Positions 33,361 through 46,845 of a stretch of DNA of 64,000 nt are shown here, piece by piece. Made by a program: the position numbers and the translations under genes. Below the pieces are notes generated by a model that was not told where the DNA came from, did not search any database, and was given only the letters and a program-made list of their open reading frames with translations. Location of the stretch: the NCBI RefSeq assembly GCF_001625215.2, contig NC_030388.2:25656558-25720557 (forward strand), in the 5' to 3' direction. The stretch's first letter is position 1. The number at the start of each line of letters is the position of its first letter. Source of the stretch: Daucus carota subsp. sativus. Taxonomy: Eukaryota > Streptophyta > Magnoliopsida > Apiales > Apiaceae.

Positions 33361-33371
33361 CATAACGGCTA
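33361..33371 (+). promoter_or_regulatory. MSA element (M-phase) upstream of KIN10A
   Basis: CATAACGGCTA matches the mitosis-specific activator consensus YCYAACGGYYA at 10 of 11 positions. It lies about 200 bases upstream of the ATG, where such motifs drive G2/M expression of cytokinesis genes. Confidence 0.6.
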
Positions 33372-33434
33372 TTTTTTCTTCCCTCATTTGACTAATTTAA
33401 AACCCTTTCGAAATATTCATTTCCTTTTCAATTT

Positions 33435-33438
<4 letters not shown>

Positions 33439-33468
<30 letters not shown>
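33439..33468 (+). repeat. (CT)n microsatellite in the KIN10A leader
   Basis: About 15 CT units followed by a C run, 100 bases upstream of the ATG. CT repeats are common in plant 5' UTRs; it is probably transcribed here. Confidence 0.85.
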
Positions 33469-33470
<2 letters not shown>

Positions 33471-33567
33471 CCCCAGCTTCTTAAATCTCACAGCATTCTT
33501 CATATTCATTCAATTCTTGATTAAAACTCGAATCTTTAGGGTTTGTTGTGTGTACACAGACAATCTA

Positions 33568-36500
33568 ATGGCACCCACACCCAAATCTCACATAATCTCA
33601 ACATTAACAGGCTCATCAAAATCAAATCAGACCCATGTTCATTCTCACTCGAAAACCCCCAATTCCAAGCACAGATTGAATTTCAACCAAACAAAGCCCC
33701 CACAAAACCCCAAAGAAACCCCCCCAATTGATCACCCAGTTGAGGTAATTGGGAGAATTAGGGATCACCCAGATCAGAAAGAAAAACCCAATTCAGCATT
33801 GGTGATTGGTTCCGAAAGCCATTCTGTTCGGGTTCGAACTGATATTGGATACCGGGATTTTACCCTTGATGGGGTTTCTTTATCTGAGGAGGAAGATCTT
33901 GATGTGTTTTATAAAAAATTTGTCAAGTCTAGGATTAATGGGGTGAAATTGGGGGATAAGTGTACTGTTATGATGTATGGGCCTACGGGTTCGGGGAAGA
34001 GTCATACCATGTTTGGGAGTGTGAAGCAGCAGGGGATTGTTTATAAGGCTTTGAGGGATATTTTGGGTGGTGCTGGGGATGAGGAGAATGATGAGGAGAA
34101 AGTTGGGTTTGGGACTTTTGTGCAAGTTACAGTTTTGGAGATCTATAATGAAGAGATTTATGATTTGTTGTCGACTAATGGAGGTGGCGGTGGAGGGTTT
34201 TCTATAGGCTGGTCGAAAAACAATGCTTCTAAGGTGCACAGTTTTTTTTTTCTTTTGATTTATTAGTTTAGTATGGAATTTGTATGCTTCTTATTATATT
34301 GATTTGGTCTTTTAGCAAATTTTAAATGTACGTGCCTGTAAAAAAGCACCTGATTTATTGTTCATTTTGCATTATTCATATGCGAGTTATAGTGTATGAT
34401 GCTTTTCTATGCTCACAGTTTCTTTACTAGCGTCGGTAATGTATGATGATTGTTAGTTGAAATTTTTTGTCTTTGCTTGATTGTTAGTTGCGCTTGATCT
34501 CAGCAAGTGGAAGTCTTTAGTTGTTGAAATACATACAAGCTTCAACCACTTGTTCTGATGTTACTTTTTTGTATTTTTTACTGTGATTTATAGTGGACAA
34601 TGTTCTATTATGCTCGTATTGGAATGTGTTTTTATTTTGAACTTTCCATCTTTGTTTGTTTGGTGTTTGTGATTATGGTCCCAGCTTGTGGATGTTTAAA
34701 GTTGTTGAGCTACATACTTAGAATTACTTGGTCTGATGCTCATTTCCTTTTTTCCAACTGCGACTTGTACTATATGATGTTCACATTGACCTTCTTGTTC
34801 TCGACGAATGTATCATGCTATCTAACTGTCAACTTGTCATCTTTGTTTGGTATTTCTAATTGATCTTAGTACGTGAGATATATCAGTCACTGAGTTACAA
34901 AAGGGTTACTTGATTTGATGTTCATTTTATGTTATAAATTGTGAATTCTAGTGGATCATTTTCTTTCTTTCAAGCTTGATCTATGTTGAAGATTTTGTGT
35001 GGCAACCTTGCAATTTTGACCCGGGCTTCAGTTTACTTGTTTTATTTGTGAGTGATCTCAGTAAGTGGGATATATTGATTGTTGAGTTACAAAAGTGTTG
35101 AGTGATTTAATATTAACTTTTATCTTATGAATTTTAGCTTCTAGCTGATCATGTTCTTTTAAGCTTGATAAACCTCCTGCTAAGTTGTCATAAAGATTAT
35201 CTGTTGCAATTTCAGAGACAGAGTTTTGGGGCTTTAGTTTACTTATTATACTGTTGTTCACTGAACTTAAATGTGGGTAATGCTTGACTGCTTTGGTTCT
35301 CGATTTGTGGCATCATATTGCATGTTCACTTTGTATTTGGGGAAGCATGAATTTTCAATTTATGTTGTGTACAAAACTTTATACGTGCAGGTGAAACTGG
35401 AAGTGATGGGTAAGAAAGCAAAAAATGCAACTTTCATATCTGGAAATGAAGCTGGAAAGATATCAAAGGAAATTCAGAAAGTAGAGAAGCGCCGGATAAT
35501 TAAAAGCACCCTCTGTAATGAAAGAAGCTCTCGGAGCCATTGCATGGTTGGGACCTCAGTATTTTCTCTAATCATCATATATACGTTGATCGCCATTGAT
35601 TAACATTGTCATAGTTTTAGAGTTTTTATTTTTTAACATGATGCTTACTCCTACATCCTTTTGTCAGATCATTCTAGATGTTCCTACAGTGGGAGGCCGT
35701 CTTATGCTTGTCGACATGGCTGGTTCTGAAAATATTGAACAGGCTGGTCAGACTGGAATGGAAGCGAAGATGCAGGTAAAATCTTTTCCTGGTCACATTT
35801 ATTCAGTATTTAGTATGGGTTAGCAAATGATATCTGGTTATAATTGATCTAATTGTTGCTTCCTTTGCAAATACAGACTGCCAATACTAATCTAATTTCC
35901 CTGGTCACATTTATTCAGTATTTAGTATGGATTAGCAAATGATATCCAGTTATAATTGATCTAATTGTTACTTCCTTTGCAAATACAGACTGCCAAAATT
36001 AACCAGGGAAATATAGCCTTGAAGCGAGTCGTTGAGTCCATTGCTAATGGTGATTCACACGTCCCATTTAGGGATAGCAAGCTGACGATGCTTCTCCAGG
36101 TAGTATATTTGGTCAATACAATGTTTCAGTTACAACACTACATCAAGCATTTCTTTTGTATCTCCATTTTTACGTCCCATTTCTTTTTTATCTCCATTTT
36201 TATGTCTAATCCATTTCTTACTTTTTTATTAGGATTCGTTTGAGGATGACAAGTCGAAAATTCTTATGATATTGTGCGCAAGTCCAGATCCCAAAGATAT
36301 GCATAAGACCATATCCACTCTGGAATATGGTGCTAAAGCCAAATGCATTATAAGGGGCCCTCATACGCCAATCAAGGAAAAACTAGCTGAAGATTCTTCA
36401 TCAGCGGTTATTTTGGGATCGAGGATTGCAGCTATGGACGAGTTTATATACAAGCTACAAATGGAAAACAAGCAGAGAGAGCGAGAGCGGAATGAAGCCC

Positions 36501-37522
36501 AGAAAGAGCTTATGAAGAAAGAAGAAGAGATTTCTGCCCTGAGGTCTAAACTTGCTGTTGTTGGAGACAAGAAATCAGGAATAAATGAAGAGGAAATCAA
36601 CATGAAGGTTAATGAGCGGACTCAGATGCTCAAGTCTGAATTGGATAAGAAGATGCAAGAATGCCAGAAAATGGCTGAGGCATTAGTTGAGATGGAAAGA
36701 AGGAAAATGGAAGAAAGGATTTCGCAACAGCACGAGGAACTTGAACTATTGAGACAGCGTTTGAAGGCGTTTGAGTCACAGTTGGACAATCCGAGGGACA
36801 GAAGCAGGTCATCAACAGATACTGATGGAAGCAACTTTGCAAAAAAATTGTTGTCAATGTATGCTGATGAAGATCCTGGGATGGAGAAATCAATGGATTT
36901 GGATAAATCAATGGATCTAGACATGGGAAAACGAGATGGGGTGCTTCAGAAAGCAGACAATAGTTGTATCCAGACCATCTTGGGTTATCCACATGTAAAA
37001 GATTACAGTGAAGAAGATGATCAAGATTCACATGCACTTAACTTCTCCAAGAAACCATTTCTGAGCACTGTCTACGAGGAGGATGAAGAAGATGAGGATG
37101 ACAAAGAAAAACCTGTTGATGATGAAGTTAAGAAAGAGGTGATTGAAGAAAAGATTGTCCGTCCTGCAAGAACACCTTTGAGCATCAGGGATTTGGTGAA
37201 AGAAGAGGATCATGATGAATCTGTAATTCCATTTGACGGCTTGGACAAATCTTCAAGGCTAGAGAGAATACAGAACATATTCACACTTTGTGGCAATTAT
37301 AGAGAGCTGTATCAGCACAGCAGTACTCCATATCCTACCAAAAACAGTGGTGCCAACTCTCCATCATCATCTCCAGTAAAGAAAGTTGCAAACGTTCCTG
37401 CAGTTAACCTATTCTCTGCCGATCTGGTGGCATCTGGAAAGAAGCAGAATGCAACAGAGAAGATTACTGAAGAGAATTTTCTAGACAAGGAGAACTGCAA
37501 CCCATTAGTCACACCATTGTGA
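33568..37522 (+). CDS. KIN10A: Kinesin-like protein KIN-10A (PAKRP2 type), 776 aa
   Basis: Five exons, 33568-34233, 35391-35546, 35668-35775, 35989-36099 and 36233-37522, join in frame. The protein starts MAPTPKSH, the opening typical of this family. The motor domain runs from about residue 50 (VEVIGRIRD) to about 390. It contains the P-loop GPTGSGKSHT (about 138-147), switch I NERSSRSH (about 264-271), switch II LVDMAGSE (about 288-295) and RDSKLTMLLQ. A coiled coil (about 410-550) follows, then an acidic tail ending TPL. In Arabidopsis, PAKRP2/KIN10A sits on phragmoplast microtubules and helps deliver vesicles to the cell plate. Regulation: two MSA-like motifs upstream fit G2/M expression. 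Intron 3 contains a 112-base tandem duplication that copied the splice acceptor. An in-frame ATG at 33334 was rejected because it lies at the MSA region in probable promoter. Confidence 0.93.
34330..35170 (+). repeat. Degenerate tandem repeats in KIN10A intron 1
   Basis: Intron 1 (34234-35390) contains four or five diverged copies of a roughly 190-base unit. Recurring blocks are GATCTCAGTAAGTGGGATAT, TTGTTGAGTTAC and TGATTTGATGTTCATTTT, seen near 34495, 34680, 34862 and 35052. There is no coding potential. Confidence 0.6.
35788..36004 (+). repeat. 112-bp tandem duplication with a decoy splice acceptor (KIN10A intron 3)
   Basis: The block starting CCTGGTCACATTTATTCAG at 35788 is repeated at 35900. 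Each copy ends with TTTGCAAATACAG followed by ACTGCC. The second AG (35987-35988) is the working acceptor of exon 4. The first (35875-35876) is an exact 13-base copy with the same first exon bases but would lead to a stop codon about 20 codons later. Confidence 0.9.
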
Positions 37523-37973
37523 GTTCGGGGGTGGTAAAACAAATTTATTAATTCTGTTTGCAAGTCTAGTAAGGAAAATATGATGATTTTCCTATTAAGT
37601 TTGTAGAGAAAGTTTAGTAAGTTCTATGCATTGCAAAACTACAAATTGTGATATCTGTGGTAACATTATTATATGTACGAAAAACAATTTGGTTGGTTCT
37701 TTCTCTATGTGTTCTCGAGAAATGTTATTTGTTTTTCCTTGCAAGTCTTACTACCATTTTGATCAGGCAATTTTGTTGTTATTCAGGTTCTCTTAAAGAA
37801 GGGAAGGGAAACTATGTGAATTATGAAAATGACTGGGATACAAACAAAAGATGAGATTAATAATCTATCCAACGCAAAGTTGATTGAGGATTTTTGAAGC
37901 ATGAAATAGATTTCTAACTTTCAATAATTTACAAACCATTCAGTGCATGTTCTCAATATCTCTTCAGTCTTCT
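37523..37973. other. Convergent intergenic region between KIN10A and the RIC gene
   Basis: About 450 bases between two stop codons that face each other. It must hold both 3' UTRs and terminators. No other feature is seen. Confidence 0.6.
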
Positions 37974-38856
37974 TCATTTTCGAGATATGTCAAATGTAGT
38001 ATGGAGCTCTGTAACTTTCCTAGGTCGTGAGGATCCTTCACCTGTTGACGCGGCTTTTTTCTTTCTTCTTCTTGTAGATCCATTTGTGTCCTTTGAATTT
38101 TGTTTTCTGCCAGGAGATTCCATACTCGAGTTCTTTTGACGCCTGGGCTTATGAATGCTGGATGGTGAACTAGACCCAGATTGCTTCATTTTGCCTCGGC
38201 TTGGAGATCCAACTGAATTATTCTGAAGGTCTCTAGTTCCTTGTAGAATGCAACGACAAGGATATATTAGGCATGCCCTGACATTTCAAATTTACGACAA
38301 AATATATAAAATGGCCTAAGAGATTTTTATCTAAAGGCCTTGTCCCCGTGCCCTCTATCAATAATTGCAGTTAAGTTTAGTCGAAAACATGAGGGGTAGA
38401 ATTTGTTCAGTTAACATACGAAAAAGATGATACCTCCTCTGGTGGAGGCTGATTTAGCTTTACCATTACCCCGGGCTGCAGATGAATTTGTTGAAGCACT
38501 ATGAAAATCATTCATCTGCATGATTCTCAGATTTTAAATCAGGATTAAATGTGTTATTCGAGTTTCAATATAAATGTTTGTGAAGGGCATACCCAGCTAG
38601 GAGTATTTGAAGATGATGAGCCATCATTTCCAATGTGTGCTACATGCTTCACGTCCGTGGGCAAACCAATCTGCATTTCCTCTTCTTTCTCACTACTCTC
38701 TGCATCATTCATTTAAAAGATCATCGCCACCACGTTATCGTAGAAGAACTAAGAATTTACTAGCAGTTATAAGACAAATATATGAAATGATTAGACAAGC
38801 TTCTACATACCAAATATTTGCGAGAAGTATTTGAAGCCTTTGAATATACCCTTCAT
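37974..38856 (-). CDS. ROP-interactive CRIB motif-containing protein (RIC), 166 aa
   Basis: Four exons, 38811-38856, 38593-38699, 38434-38515 and 37974-38239, join in frame (501 bases); the first three have no long open frame of their own. The protein begins [15 protein letters not shown], as RIC9/RIC10/RIC11-type proteins do. The CRIB motif [16 protein letters not shown] lies at about residues 26-41, followed by TPSW. The rest is Ser/Arg/Lys-rich and probably disordered. RIC proteins bind active ROP (plant Rho) GTPases through the CRIB and pass the signal to actin, microtubules or exocytosis at the plasma membrane. The residue after HIG is normally Trp in plant RICs but is Asn here (codon AAT). 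The gene is tail-to-tail with KIN10A and head-to-head with the eL14 gene, 1.1 kb apart. Which RIC it is cannot be told. Confidence 0.82.
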
Positions 38857-39879
38857 ATTGATGAAATTTTTCGAGAACTTTTGTTACAAAATTAGATTAC
38901 ACAAGATGCATCATCTTCAGGTGTTAAACCGAGAATCCAATGTATAGTAAATCATGATAGATCCTCAGAAAATTTTGGGAGGAGACAAATGAACCATCAT
39001 TGTAACATATCTAGGAGTCAATGGTATATGGTCATGTGGTAAAAGATGATGATTTTATCCGAAAATATGATAGTCCAAGCAGATGATTCTCTTCTTGTTT
39101 TGTTTTAGATATTTGGCAATGATGTTGTAATGGCTCTTTTTTTGGATGCAAGGCAATCAACCAGGAGCTGAGCATATGTTTAGGATACACAAATTGTTCC
39201 TGCTTGCCTATATTTGGCTTCAGTATTTAATGGTTTCAGAGATATGGTAATCATGAACATTTTTCTTACTCTAGTGTTATACTTTATTTATGTAATGTAA
39301 TTATTTATAAAACATATTAAAAATATCTCCTGATCCATAGGAATTTTTTGCAAGCAGCCAAAATTTGTTGGAGTTTATACTGTAAGGTGCACAGATGGAG
39401 TATGTGTGTGTACAACATGCTTGAGAAGATAGAATGCAGGTTATGACCCAATTAGAATATGTTTGTCTGGGAGTAGTGTTAAAAATTTCTGTGCAGTCAA
39501 AAAAATGCTGGTAAGAAAAGTGCCGTTGTATAAATCAGATAACTATTTGATAATTTTTTTTGATATTACTTATATTGAGTTGTAATATAAAAATAATAAT
39601 TTTTTTGGTGAGGTTTAATATTGAAATTTGTAACAAAATGCAAAAATTGAAAACAACTTTTTCCAAAAAACCTGTTTTTTCTAAAAGCAGCTTTTCATCT
39701 AAAAACTGCTCTTCAGCAAAGCTAAAGACTGACTGTATATAGTTTATGAATTTACACTTGCCAATTTTCTTTCTCATTTGTCCAAAAATAAAATTAAAAG
39801 GGACGTTGCTTGTAATAAAAATAATTAAAAAGAAGAAAATACACCGGATGCAAGGAACAGGCTTCACCAGTCGAAACCC
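38857..39879. other. Divergent intergenic region between the RIC and eL14 genes
   Basis: About 1 kb serving as promoter for both genes. About 39540-39740 is T/A-rich and has foldback character (AAAAGCAGCTTTT). No gene or bounded transposon is recognised. Confidence 0.5.
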
Positions 39880-39966
39880 GGCCCATAATAACAAAAGCCC
39901 AAATATAACAAACGCTATAAATCCACCATAAAACCCTAGCACATCTCCGCCTCCCTGCAAACCCTA
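39880..39966 (+). promoter_or_regulatory. Ribosomal-protein promoter: site II motifs, TATA box, two telo boxes
   Basis: GGCCCA (39880-39885) and AGCCCA (39897-39902) are inverted site II motifs (TGGGCC/T). TATAAAT lies at 39916-39922. Two perfect telo boxes AAACCCTA lie at 39931-39938 and 39959-39966. Site II motifs with telo boxes are the known signature of plant ribosomal-protein promoters, where TCP and telo-box-binding factors link expression to cell proliferation. Confidence 0.85.
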
Positions 39967-39996
39967 GAAGAACAGCTTCACCTGCACAGAGCAACC

Positions 39997-41831
<1,835 letters not shown>

Positions 41832-43250
41832 AGCATTGCTTCAAATACTATTCAGTAATTTGGTGCTGCTTTTGTTATTGCCCAGTTGTGTTACGTTTCC
41901 TTTAGGGCTGAGAGGATTTGGGCTGGCCAAGTCTTTCTTTCCCTGTTGGTTCTTGGCTGGTGTACATTTTTGAATTGATGTCTAATGAAATTATGCTTTT
42001 ACAGACTATACATTTTTGTTTCCTGTTAGCAAGCTTGGTCTTGAATGATATTAGATAGGGGTGTTTGCTTCCTTTCTGATTTGATTTCTTATTAAAATTC
42101 AGCTTTTGCAGAATTTTTAGATGTTTTTAGACCCATATTATCTTCCTGTTCCGAATGCCGTAGAAATAGAAAGTTTTTTTTTATAAACAATCAAAAATCT
42201 TTTTAAAAAATTAAATTCTTGAAATATAGACATTTGATAGATCAAAAATTGTTTTCTATATGACATCCTCTTTTCAAATCAATCTTAAGAAAACAAGGAT
42301 ATATATTTTGATTGCTGGTTTGTTTGGCTTAAAATCTGGAATTTATGTCAATTTCGATGTTTGTTTGAGGTATTTGTTTTAGTGATTAATTCACATTTTT
42401 ATTATTTTATTTTTAATAATTTTAACGCTCGTTGATTTTAGATATCTAAAATTTTGTTCTGTTTTATTCGATGAAAATAATGCCTTATTTTGAATTTGTT
42501 TTTTATATTTACATAATCTTTGTTAGCATGATATATTTAATAGGTGTTCAAATTCTTTTATTGGTGTAGCAATAAGTTACTTATTTGTAGAAAAAAATGA
42601 TTATATATTTACCTAGTTTTTTTGGAAATAAGGTAACAGATGACAACGGGTCGGATCGGTTCGCATATCCTTTTTAAAAATTAGATTATTTGTAAAATCT
42701 GGATGTATGAATTTTGAAGTATTTTATTAGGATTTTAAATAATATTATAGAATATGTTGGTATTCACTTATGATTTTAAGTTATCCTTTAAAATATGATA
42801 ATTTTAATTGAGATTATTTAAAATTCATTAATCTAATGATATTTAAATGCCCATGAATTTTTTTGAACGCAATAAAATAATAGATTTTGTGAGATTTTTT
42901 AGTGTATCAATTTTTTTTTAAAAATTGTTAAATTCATGAAATTTGATATATTATACTTAAATTACAAAGATTATGTATCTAACTATCTGATAATTTATCA
43001 AAAATCCGCATAAAATCAAAATCATATACAATACTAGATTATATAATCTGTTAAATCCGATAAACATCTGGTTTCTGTTGAAAATAGTGTCTCCAAACAT
43101 CACAACACCGTGATACTGGATATAATAAAACATCAACCTTTCTGTTAATAAAGTTGCTCAATGAAGTATGCATGCCCGATAACACTACAAATGCAATGTC
43201 AACTGAAGAGCTTCTAAAAAACAATCACACCTAGGCAGCAAAAACTATTT
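41832..43250. other. Convergent intergenic region between the eL14 and HSP70 genes
   Basis: About 1.4 kb, AT-rich. It holds both 3' UTRs. No coding sequence, RNA gene or bounded transposon is recognised. Confidence 0.5.
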
Positions 43251-46200
43251 TTAAACTGGCAATTTTAAATTTGCAATGAAATACCCGAATCTTGAACTGC
43301 ATATAGCTCTCAGTTCCTGCTTCTTGGCCTCATACTCGTTAGCTTCAGCACTCCTGTTAGCTTTAACCCATACGATTGCCTCCTCAATAGCTCTCTCTTT
43401 CCTCCCCTCCATCCGTTTATCTTTGATAGCACTTCTCATGTTATACGCATAATCTTCAAAGTCGTTCATTGCTTGTATGTTCTTTTTAAAATTCTCATCC
43501 TCAGCCCTATACATCCGCGCTTCTTGTATCATCATGTCAATCTCATCCTTTGAATGTCTTCTTTTGTCACCGGTTATTGTCGTATCAGTCTTCACCCCAG
43601 ATACCTTACACACAGCAGTAACATGTAACACCCCGTTCGCATCAATGTTGAATCTGATCACGACTTCAACTTCACCCCTCGGGGCAGGAGGGAGGCCACA
43701 AAGAGTTATCTCACCCAGTAAGTTGTTATCTGTTGACCGTGTTCTCTCACCCTCATAAACTGGAAACCAAACAGAAATCTGATCATCCTCGCTTGTATAG
43801 TATGTCATTTCTTTGCTGGCGGGAATTCTTGTGTTCCTTGGAATAACAATACTCATTTTTTTACCAAGGAGCTGAACCCCAAGTGACAACGGAGTGACAT
43901 CAAGCAATACTAAATCCCTAATATGATGATTTCCTGCACCATTAAGAACAGCAGCTTGGACAGCTGCACCATAAGCAACAGCCTCGTCGGGATTGATACT
44001 CCTGCAGAGTGGTTTCCCATCAAAAAATTCTTGCAATAGCTGCTGAACTTTAGGAATCCTACTTGATCCACCGACTAGAACCACATCATCCACTCTGCTT
44101 TTGTCCATCTTCGCATCTTTCAGACACTTTGCCACCGTCTCCAAACAACTTTTAAACAGATCCAAGTTCAAATCCTCGAATCTGGCACGCGTGATATCTG
44201 AAGAAAAATCCTCTCCCTCGTACAAATAATCAACATTAATAGTTGCAACGACATTTTGAGAGAGAAACCTCTTTGCCTTTTCACAAGCGTTTCTCAATCT
44301 TCTTAAAGATTTAGCATTTTGACTAATATCCTTTCCGTGCTTCATCTTAAATTCATCTACTAAATGGTTCACCAAACGATTGTCAAAGTCCTCACCTCCA
44401 AGGTGAGTATCACCTGCAGTAGCCAGTACTTCAAACCTACCATTTTTGATATTTAGAAGAGAAACATCAAAAGTACCACCACCAAGATCAAAAATAAGGA
44501 CAATTTTCTCCCTTGCTGATCTACTTGTAAGCTCTTTGTCAAGACCATAAGCAACAGCAGCAGCTGTTGGTTCAACAAGAATACGCAAAACATTAAGGCC
44601 AGCTATTGTCGCTGCATCTTTCGTAGCCTGGCGCTGTGAGTCACTAAAGTGTGCAGGAATAGTCACAACAACATTCTCTATGCTCTTTCCCAAGTAGTTT
44701 TCAGCAATTTCCTTCATCTTAAAGAGGACCATTGAAGACAACTCCTCAGGCGAGAACTGTTTCTCCACACCCTTGTAATCGACAACCACCTTAGGTCTCT
44801 GAGTATGATCACTAGTTACCTTAAAAGGCCAGAGCTTTAAGTCATTTTGTACAGTAGAATCTGTAAATCTTCTTCCGATTAACCTCTTAACATCTGCATA
44901 CACAGATATGTAAAATTATTCTGACAATCGACATATAATTTTACTTTTTAATTCTAAATTGTGGTTGCATGATGGTTTAAGTGTATATTTGGCTACTAAC
45001 CAGGTCAGCTTATTTGTACCATTTGTGTCATGAAATTATAAGCTATTTTTTGATTTATAAGTTAAAAATATGAGAAGTTGAATATATTGTGTCCGATTGG
45101 CAAACTATAAGCTGGGTTTCTTTTAATAAAAAGTCGACTTCTACTTTTCTTGACTCGTTTGTGTAAAAAAATAGAAACACTTTTAACAAACTCAAGACAT
45201 ATAAGTTGAAAGTTGAGACTTTTTTTTCCAACTTTTGCTTCTTCTCTAATTAATAACACTCTACTGTTTATAAAACACCAAACATTCTAAGTGGGTGTTT
45301 GTTTAGAAATTATAAGTCCAGCTTCTGGATTATAAGTTATGAGCACTTATTGGTACCGTTTGTGTAATAAGTCAGGAAGCACTTATAAAAAGTTAGGAAT
45401 GCTAGCTTTTGTTTCAGGGCTTCTACTTATTTCCCAAACACTTTAATCATTTATAAGTCTTATCTTGCTTCTAACTTCTACTCCACTTATTTATTTTAAG
45501 CAAGAAGCACTTATTTTAAGTTCACCCAAACGGCCCCTAAGTAAAATATCCAAACACTTAAATAAATTATAAGTCACCGCTTGAATAAATTATAAGCCAC
45601 GTTATCCAAACACTTTATTTATTTATAAATCCTAACCTACTAAGCACTTATTATCCAATTCTAAGTAAATTCTTTTAAGCTTAACTCATCAACTTTTTAA
45701 TCACTTAATTTAATTTTTAAAATTAATATTTTATTATTACATTACTAGTTCTACATCTAATAAGTTGTCAATTAAAAGTTACTTTAACTAAATAAATTGT
45801 TTTAATCTAAACATACTGCCAGAACTGATTTCCCATCCAAATATAGAGAGATCACACTTTATCACTATTAGACTGGATCCAAACATATCAAATTACTCCA
45901 TCTGTCCCACTTCTTTTATCTTGTTTGACTTTTTGTGGTCAATGATCTCTGAAAATCCAAAGCATACCTCTTAAAGTAGAATATATATAGATTTTACTAA
46001 TATAATTATATAACTTCTTCAAAAAAAACTTCTACAATTATTTAAAATATGTAAATTTCAGTCATCAATATGATCACAAAAAATCAAACAAAACAAAAGA
46101 ATGGGACGGACGGAATATTAAATATACAGTACAAGAGTTGCACGTACCAAAGATGGTGTTGACAGGATTGAGAGCAGCCTGATGTGCAGCAGCTTCGCCG

Positions 46201-46358
46201 ATGAAACGCTGGGTTTTGGTGAAAGCAATGCATGAAGGTGTGGTCCGGTTACCAAGATCATTGGCGATGATTTCAACTCGATTGTGCTGCCAAACACCAA
46301 CGCATGAGTATGTTGTGCCCAAGTCGATTCCAACTGCTATATCATCATTATTCGCCAT
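43251..46358 (-). CDS. Cytosolic-type HSP70 chaperone lacking the EEVD tail, 617 aa
   Basis: Two exons, 46148-46358 and 43251-44893, are joined at the conserved HSP70 intron site (IF-D-VKRLIG, residue 71). All three family signatures are present: [13 protein letters not shown] (10-22), [14 protein letters not shown] (204-217) and [17 protein letters not shown] (341-357). The nucleotide-binding domain therefore looks functional. The substrate-binding part is unusual ([20 protein letters not shown]). The protein ends [15 protein letters not shown], some 30 residues short of normal and without the C-terminal EEVD that docks TPR co-chaperones such as HOP. It is a divergent member of the cytosolic HSC70 group; no organelle presequence is seen. 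Intron 1 is 1.25 kb and holds two MITEs. A related relic lies at 47935-48135. Confidence 0.9.
45291..45537. mobile_element. Tourist-like (PIF/Harbinger) MITE, 247 bp
   Basis: The element runs from GTGGGTGTTTG to CCAAACGGCCCC, flanked by TAA on both sides (45288-45290 and 45538-45540). It is the reverse-oriented relative of the copy at 27089-27503. Related TTATAAG-rich sequence on both sides (45060-45285 and 45545-45790) suggests further decayed copies. It lies in HSP70 intron 1. Confidence 0.75.
45896..46115. mobile_element. Stowaway MITE, 220 bp
   Basis: CTCCATCTGTCCCAC at the left and GGGACGGACGGAA at the right are flanked by TA. Inside, TTGTGGTCAATGAT and ATCATATTGATGACT-like arms pair loosely. 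It lies in HSP70 intron 1, only 32 bases from the donor site of exon 1. Confidence 0.7.
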
Positions 46359-46405
46359 TCCTCAAATAAAACCTTAAATCGTTGTTTGCAATAAACTAAA
46401 ATCCC

Positions 46406-46429
46406 AAACCCTAACTTGTGATATATAAA
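46406..46429 (-). promoter_or_regulatory. TATA box of the HSP70 gene
   Basis: On the minus strand TTTATATATC (about 46421-46430) lies about 65 bases upstream of the ATG. Between it and the ATG is a telo-box-like AAACCCTA (46406-46413, plus strand). I saw no convincing array of heat-shock elements (nGAAnnTTCn) upstream, so strong heat induction is not evident. Confidence 0.5.
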
Positions 46430-46816
46430 CTCGGTAGTGTCAGTGTCGTGATAGGAAAGAATCACCAATTTTGGAGTTATAAGAGTTTTCGGAGTTATTA
46501 CAGCATGGATTGATTATAATTTGGGTCCATCGTATGATGGGGACATGTTCAAAGACATTGGGGAACACTTATCCAACAGTTAGGATTAAAATAAAATTTT
46601 AGTATATCTAATGTAAAAAAAATTAGGCGGGAGAAACCTATTTTTCTCGTGTATAACGTTTTTTTATCTGCGGACAGAGTTTCTTTCATCTAGCGCTAAA
46701 AAAGCGCTGAACATATTAGAATTTCTTTTAACATATCCCCAACATATGTATGCTAGGATCTTATAATTTATATGGTCGGAGGACTCCGGAACTTTTTATC
46801 ACTAACTTAAGAGTTA

Positions 46817-46845
46817 CTAGCTTATATCCTGTGCAAGGCACGAGA
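46817..46845 (-). mobile_element. Helitron-like 3' terminus
   Basis: On the minus strand a hairpin GTGC-CTT-GCAC (46831-46841) is followed by AGGATATAAG and CTAG then T, the Helitron 3' end arrangement. The body extends to higher coordinates. A 5' end near 47763 is possible but was not proven. Confidence 0.55.

Noticed and set aside
33334-33567. N-terminal extension of KIN10A from an upstream in-frame ATG
   Set aside because: It would place the start before the MSA motif and translate the CT microsatellite; the family starts at MAPTP.
38607-38834. 75-residue plus-strand open frame
   Set aside because: It is antisense to RIC exons 1 and 2, whose minus-strand reading gives a clear CRIB motif.
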